From Ignelater luminosus (Eukaryota > Arthropoda > Insecta > Coleoptera > Elateridae), in NCBI GenBank assembly GCA_011009095.1, contig VTPC01091294.1, positions 1 to 64,000 on the forward strand: DNA of 64,000 nucleotides. Direction: 5' to 3'. Both the position numbers and the translations under genes were made by a program. Below are positions 59,302 to 64,000 of this stretch, piece after piece; positions within the stretch are counted from its first letter, which is position 1, and the number at the start of each line of letters is the position of its first letter. A model generated the notes under the pieces. That model was given only the letters and a program-made list of their open reading frames with translations. It was not told the origin of the DNA and searched no databases.

Positions 59302-60169
59302 CAGTGTGTCCACATTTCGATGCTCACTATTGGAATCTCGGAAACTGTAAGAGATACAAAGTCGGTTAAATTAGAAAAGATTTGGCTATTTTGTAGATCA
59401 GTTTACTTATGCTTTTGTTTTTTCAAACAAGTTCACGGCTTACTTGATATTTGCTATAAACGAAATTATCTTATTTTTTTTTAAATAAAAAGCATTTCCC
59501 ACTTAGTGTGCCATGGCTTTAAACATATGAAAATCATTGATTTTTGTCAAATAAATTACATTTGTTAAGATACTTTACTAAGCATTCACAGATAGCATGA
59601 AATAACAAGATAATGCAACATAAAAGCGTATCTACTTTGCTTTAGCAATTTTTGCATAACAAATGAATTTATTTGATAAAACTCCACGACTTTGTGTATT
59701 AGATGTCATGGCACACAATGATGAAAAATGATTTTCACTTCATAACTGGGTAAAACAAAAGAATAGCTATGTCAAACCATGTATCACTAAAAAGCATTTA
59801 AGGAGTACAGTTCAGTAATATGGAAATCAAGTAGGCGTTCCATTAGAAAAAAATTGGATTTACGTTTCTCCGCCGAAGTAAAACAAAAGACAATTGCGAA
59901 AATAATTTTTTTGTGTCTCGGAGTAAATTCTCTACAACACCCTCTTTGCTGTTCTTTTCTATCTTTGTTGGTTCCTGAGATATTTCACTTAAAAAAATAA
60001 GATAATTTCGTTTTTAGCAAATATCTAGTAAGCCGTGAACTTGTTTAAAAAAATAAAAGCATAAGTAAACTGATTTCCAAAATAGCCAAATCTTTTCTAG
60101 TTTAACCGACTTCGTATCTCTTACAAGTTCCGAGATCCCAATAGTGAGCATCGAAATGTGGACACACTG
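59302..60169. mobile_element. Giant palindromic MITE, family A copy 3 (reverse)
   Basis: 868 bp from CAGTGTGTCCACATTTCG to CGAAATGTGGACACACTG between TA dinucleotides (59300-59301, 60170-60171). The interior lies in the opposite orientation to copies 1 and 2: CACTTAGTGTGCCATGGC comes first here and TTCTCCGCCGAAGTAAAACA last. Confidence 0.9.
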
Positions 60170-60171
60170 TA

Positions 60172-60885
60172 TAGTAGGTCGCGTTACAAGTGAGTACAGA
60201 TAGCTAATTTTTTCTGCGTGAAAGATACAAACTTGATTCTTAGGACATACAATCTTCTTCATAGTAACAATTAGCGATTTGTTACAGCAAAATTATGTTC
60301 AGTTATGTCTAAAAACCTCAAGTCTTAAATATGAACTCAAAATGTCCATTATTACAGCTTTTATACCATTATTACGGTATATTCACTTCGATTTCGTTTG
60401 ATCGTTACTAAACGCAGAACTCCATGAAACAATTGTTTTAGCGGTTCTTCCTTAATTGAACGACCAACATCCTCCCGTATTTCACATCCCCGGCCTTTTG
60501 CTTCTGGAGTATAATTGAGATAAAGGCGTACGCTATCAAATCTTTAATTGCCAGAGTCGTATTATTCAATAGGCTGACCAGGCTAAAGTCTTAAGTGTTG
60601 CATAAGGAACACGCGCCAATGATCCAATGATCAAATTCGCTTTTAGGTGTTTCGCATTTCACATGCATATCATGATAATGAAGTAAAAGTCCAAGGATGC
60701 TAGATCTGGTGATGGCAGTTCAATTAAGATATACCAAACACTAAAGCATTTGTTTTGTGGCATGCAGCTCTTAATAGTTACTATCAAGAAGATTATATGT
60801 CCCAAAAATCCAGTTTGTATCCTTCACACAGAAAAAGGTATCTGGCTGTACTCACAAGTAACAACGCGACACAGGTTTTGGAAAA
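60172..60885. repeat. Inverted duplication flanking 500 bp
   Basis: The reverse complement of 60172-60270 matches 60770-60885 at roughly 75-80% (for example GTTACTAT[G/C]AAGAAGATT and TGTACTCAC[T/A][T/A]GTAAC). Both copies keep a frame reading KKI(V/I)CPKN(Q/P)VCI(F/L)H(T/A)EK. The palindromic MITE ends at its left border. The nature of the sequence is unknown; it could be two oppositely placed copies of the LINE found just downstream. Confidence 0.65.
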
Positions 60886-61149
60886 AACGGTTCACCAAGT
60901 TGCAAGATATGTTGTTTCTAGTTCCCATAAACCTAAATGTCTATCAAGGAAAATCTTACCTCAATATATCACATGGCCTCCTAGACATTAACAAATCTTG
61001 GCTTTGGAAAATATTTTGTAACATTGGATTTCACATGCAAATGACGAACTTTTAGAGCAAAATACAAAAACAATGAGTTCAAAACCAGCGATATAAATTT
61101 ATTCTCCAAAGAGCAGGTTTTCATCTTTTTTAGATCATTAAGTTCGCTG

Positions 61150-61290
61150 CTTTTTAACGAGTGTCCCTCAAGATAGCATTCTAGGACCACTACTTGATAT
61201 GTGAATAAGTTAAGTACAATTACAAGTCAATATTGGTTGCGGGCGACATTAGTGTAGTGAGAAATATACATAAACAACATTCTCAGGCTA
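61150..61290 (+). pseudogene. LINE reverse transcriptase active-site fragment
   Basis: TSVPQDSILGPLL (about 61160-61195) is the GVPQGSxLGPLLF motif of non-LTR reverse transcriptases. About 40 bp on, in another frame, SILVAGDISVV (about 61227-61259) matches the FADDTSxVV block that carries the catalytic YxDD residues, here reduced to AGD. The distance between them is shorter than usual, so some sequence is deleted. The fragment probably begins before 60900. Confidence 0.7.
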
Positions 61291-62492
61291 AAACCAATGG
61301 GGTAATACCACCAAAACAAAATAAGTCAGTGCTAAGTTTGGACTGCTTTTCAACGATGTCTTCTTGACATTACTGTCGATAGTAATTTATCGTAGAAAAC
61401 TCACAACTAAATTATTCAAAGGTTATCTTGCTCCAACATTAAATCAGTAATCTTTTAGTTTAGCGTTTTTCTAGAGAGTCTTTGATGGGCAGAGCCGTAT
61501 CGATTCAGCCTGATTGATATAAATTCGACGCGGCCCGAAAACCTCCATTATATCGTCTGTAGCTTTAAAAAATCCGATTTGTCCAATACGCTTAGCAGAG
61601 TAGACCAAAAAGATTGAAAAGCGTAAGTATTGTTCAAACGTTGGCTTGAGTAAAGCAGTGCATGTAAACCTTCTTTGTAGAATCTTATAGGCAATCCCCC
61701 ATTTGTATATACTATTCACTTTTAGTGCTGCATTACGTCTGATATTTAAAAGGAGAGTTTTAGGTTTTTTAAAGAAAACTCAACCTAATGAAATAAGCTT
61801 TATGTCTGAATTTCAGAATGGACCGTGTAACGTACTAATCCACCTGTGTACGTGTCTACCTTGATATATAGTTATGTCAGCGGCCACCAAATTTGCAAAA
61901 CACTGTTTTAGTTAATCGTCTTAAGCTTATTTAAAGAGTAAGATGTAACACTGTCTAACAGCTGAAAGATCTTGTATTTAAAATACGTAAATGTAAACCA
62001 ACTTTTACTTTTAGCACACTCAGATGCACGTGTGCATAGTCTCCATAAAAGTGTGTATTAAATTTATGCTCGTTACAAAATCTAGAGGTTGTGTACTCTT
62101 CTGAAAAATAAGATTGTCCATTATAAGTACCTACCGCATGCAAATCTTGCTGAACTCGGACCAATTCTCGTTGTCTCTCTACAAAAAGCTTCAGCAAAGT
62201 GACCATCCACATGCAGGTCCGTTTTTTTGGGTGTCTGTTCTAATGCTTAAATTCTGATTCTAGACACCGAAAAACACTTAAATTTCCAAATTTAGCTTTT
62301 AAAGTTTGCTTTTGTCTAATTTATGCCGATAATTAAGTTTTAAAGATTTTAATTGATTTTATGAGCAACAGATGGCAGCACTTTTAATAACCCGATAGTA
62401 AATTGAATATTATTTGTCAAGGGCCCATCAGTGAGTGTTTACTTGTCTATCACAGCTGTAATAACCGCTTTTGTTTATTACTAAATTAGAAA
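61291..62492. other. Intergenic DNA / possible LINE debris
   Basis: No supported gene. Frames of 82-85 codons on the minus strand (61471-61719, 61955-62212) show no domain I can name. Confidence 0.4.
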
Positions 62493-64000
62493 ATGGCATC
62501 AAGACAGTGTAAACAGGATGTTGATTCATTCTGTTTTATTTGTGGTGAATTTACTAAAGTAAGGAGTAAGAAATTTGCTTTGGCAACAAATTTGAAACTT
62601 TGCGAAGCTTACGAAGCCTATTATAACCTGAAAATCCGGAATCAAGATAAAAATTGGGTTAATTGCAAAAATACATTGGAAGATAAAAAACTGAAATATA
62701 AAAGTTTTACGAATGCCGAGCAAATTTGAATTACACTAGTTGTTATTTTGTTATTTCTAGCCTGGTACCGAGGAGAAAAACGACACATGAAGTTTGCGGT
62801 GCCACGACTTTGGAGAGAACCTAGTGATCATGTGCAAGACTGTTATTTTTGTATCGTTAATCCAAGTAAGCGTCGATCTGGTGAAAATGCTGAAAAGATT
62901 TATTATCCTGATCTTCCTTCAACGTCATCTCCGATACCTCATGATGAAAATTTTCCTATTCCATCACGTTCGGAATTAGATAACCTCGCAGTTCAATCTT
63001 CACAAAGTTCAACAGAATCCAGTGCACCACTAACCAACACCGATGGTAGTGAATTCATGTTAAAGTCGCAGAGTTTTGGACCACATTTCATAAGCTCAGC
63101 TGAATTCAATGACTTAGTACGAGACCTAAACCTACCCAAGAGTAAATCAGAGATTTTAGGTTCACGATTAAAGCAATGGAATTTGCTTGAAGATGATGTG
63201 AAAATAACTGATCAACGAGAGCGACATAAAATTTTTTCATGTTTTTTCACGACAGAATCCGGTATTTGTTACTGTAATAACGTGACTGATTTGTTCGAAG
63301 AAATCGGAATACCATTCGTATCATCTGATTGGCGGCTTTTCATCGATAGCTCTCCAAAAAGCTTAAAAGCGGTTCTTCTTCATAACGGAAACCAACCGCC
63401 GGGTCTTCCCCTAGCACATTCCGCATTGCTCAAGGAAAGTTATGATAGTGTGAAGATGATATTTGAAAAGTTAAAATATACAGAATACAATTTGCCAGTA
63501 ATAGGCGATTTTAAGATGGTTGGTTTTTTGATGGGAATGCAAGGCGGTTATACTAAATATCCTTGTCACCTTTGCCTGTGGGACAGCAGAGCAGATTCAG
63601 TACTTTACCAACGGCGTATATGGCTTAATCGAGCCGAATTTCAGATCGGAAAACATAATGTAAAGTCGGAACCAGTTGTAGAGCCTAACAACGTATTGAT
63701 GCCGCCGTTACATATAAAATTAGGTCTAATGAAACAATTTGTAAAAGCTCTGGATCCAAATTCTGAAGCTTTCGAATATTTAAAGAGATTTTTTCCCAAA
63801 TTATCTGACGCTAAAGTCAAAGCGGGTATTTTCGTTGGGCCACAAATAAAACAACTAATGAAGAGTGATGACTTCACAGAATTTCTCAATGTTCGTGAAA
63901 AACGAGCCTGAGAGAGTCTTAAAGCAGTAGTCGATGGTTTTCTTGGAAACAACAGAGCTGACAATTATAAAGAATTGATTGAAACTATGCTTAAAAGTTT
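62493..64000 (+). pseudogene. Multi-copy transposon-like protein gene, runs off the window
   Basis: First exon from ATG 62493 to about 62682 begins MASRQCKQDVDSFCFICGEF, with a CxxC pair, and ends NCKNTLE. The second exon starts at 62761 after TTATTTCTAG and reads WYRGEKRHMKFAVPRLWREP, then DCYFCIVNPSKR, a Ser-rich linker, LKAVLLHNGNQPPGLPLAHS, GGYTKYPCHLCLWDSRADSV and MPPLHIKLGLMKQFVKALDP. A TGA at 63909-63911 stands where the frame expects Trp (REKRA-W), and the frame continues to the window end. The expected donor after GAAG is AT instead of GT (62683-62684). I recognise this as a protein family present in many near-identical copies in insect genomes, with paired Cys/His motifs; I believe it belongs to a DNA transposon, but cannot name the superfamily. 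Nonsense codon plus lost donor point to a dead copy. Confidence 0.75.

Noticed and set aside
46484-63911. Idea that TGA is read as an amino acid, because several broken element ORFs have TGA at Trp or Cys codons
   Set aside because: The host genes Nup88 and the EF-hand protein use TGG normally, and TAG and TAA also interrupt other elements; mutation of TGG/TGT explains it.
1-64000. CRISPR arrays, bacterial operons, tRNA genes
   Set aside because: No regularly spaced direct repeats with unique spacers, no cloverleaf I could support, and the gene structure is clearly eukaryotic.

Overview
This is a eukaryotic window, almost certainly from an insect. It is strongly A+T-rich. Its real genes are split by short introns (about 50-120 bp) with ordinary GT/AG borders, and it is packed with Tc1/mariner-type DNA transposons and their short derivatives that sit between TA dinucleotides. 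The repeat mix and compact introns would suit a beetle, but that is a guess from style and no marker gene fixes the order. There are no bacterial-type operons, CRISPR arrays, or rRNA or tRNA genes that I can support.

Layout. 1-7.4 kb: intergenic DNA with microsatellites, a purine-rich tract, a small TA-flanked element and a solo LTR with a clean 4-bp target duplication. 7.5-9.0 kb: a 383-bp palindromic MITE just upstream of the 3' four exons of an EF-hand calcium-binding protein gene (+). 9.1-12.5 kb: a TA-flanked element carrying an acidic ORF, a 401-bp hAT-type MITE with an 8-bp duplication, two coding-looking exons of an unrecognised gene (+), and a 624-bp element with long GC-rich inverted ends. 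12.8-15.3 kb: eleven consecutive exons of the nucleoporin Nup88 (minus strand), covering the C-terminal ~615 residues; the 5' exons are not visible. 15.5-19.1 kb: a decayed Ty1/copia polyprotein interrupted by a palindromic MITE.

20-45 kb is gene-poor. It is dominated by long near-palindromic TA-flanked elements (about 460-940 bp), several of one family, plus a 5S-rRNA-like fragment and a C9/G12 hairpin. 45-54 kb holds three Tc1/mariner elements with recognisable transposases: one nearly intact (two TGA stops, no frameshift), one Tc1-like copy with a 52-bp intron-like insert nested in an older MITE, and one older decayed copy. 55-61 kb holds fragments of at least three LINE reverse transcriptases and another copy of the palindromic family. 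The window ends inside a multi-copy, transposon-like zinc-binding protein gene with a mutated splice donor and a nonsense codon.

Only the calcium-binding protein gene, Nup88 and perhaps the small two-exon gene look like working host genes. The first two run toward each other. Nearly everything else recognisable is mobile DNA, often nested. I did not find a clear new biological system. The best candidates for follow-up are the family of giant palindromic elements (potential long hairpin RNA sources), the intron-bearing Tc1 transposase, and the nearly intact DD36/37E element.
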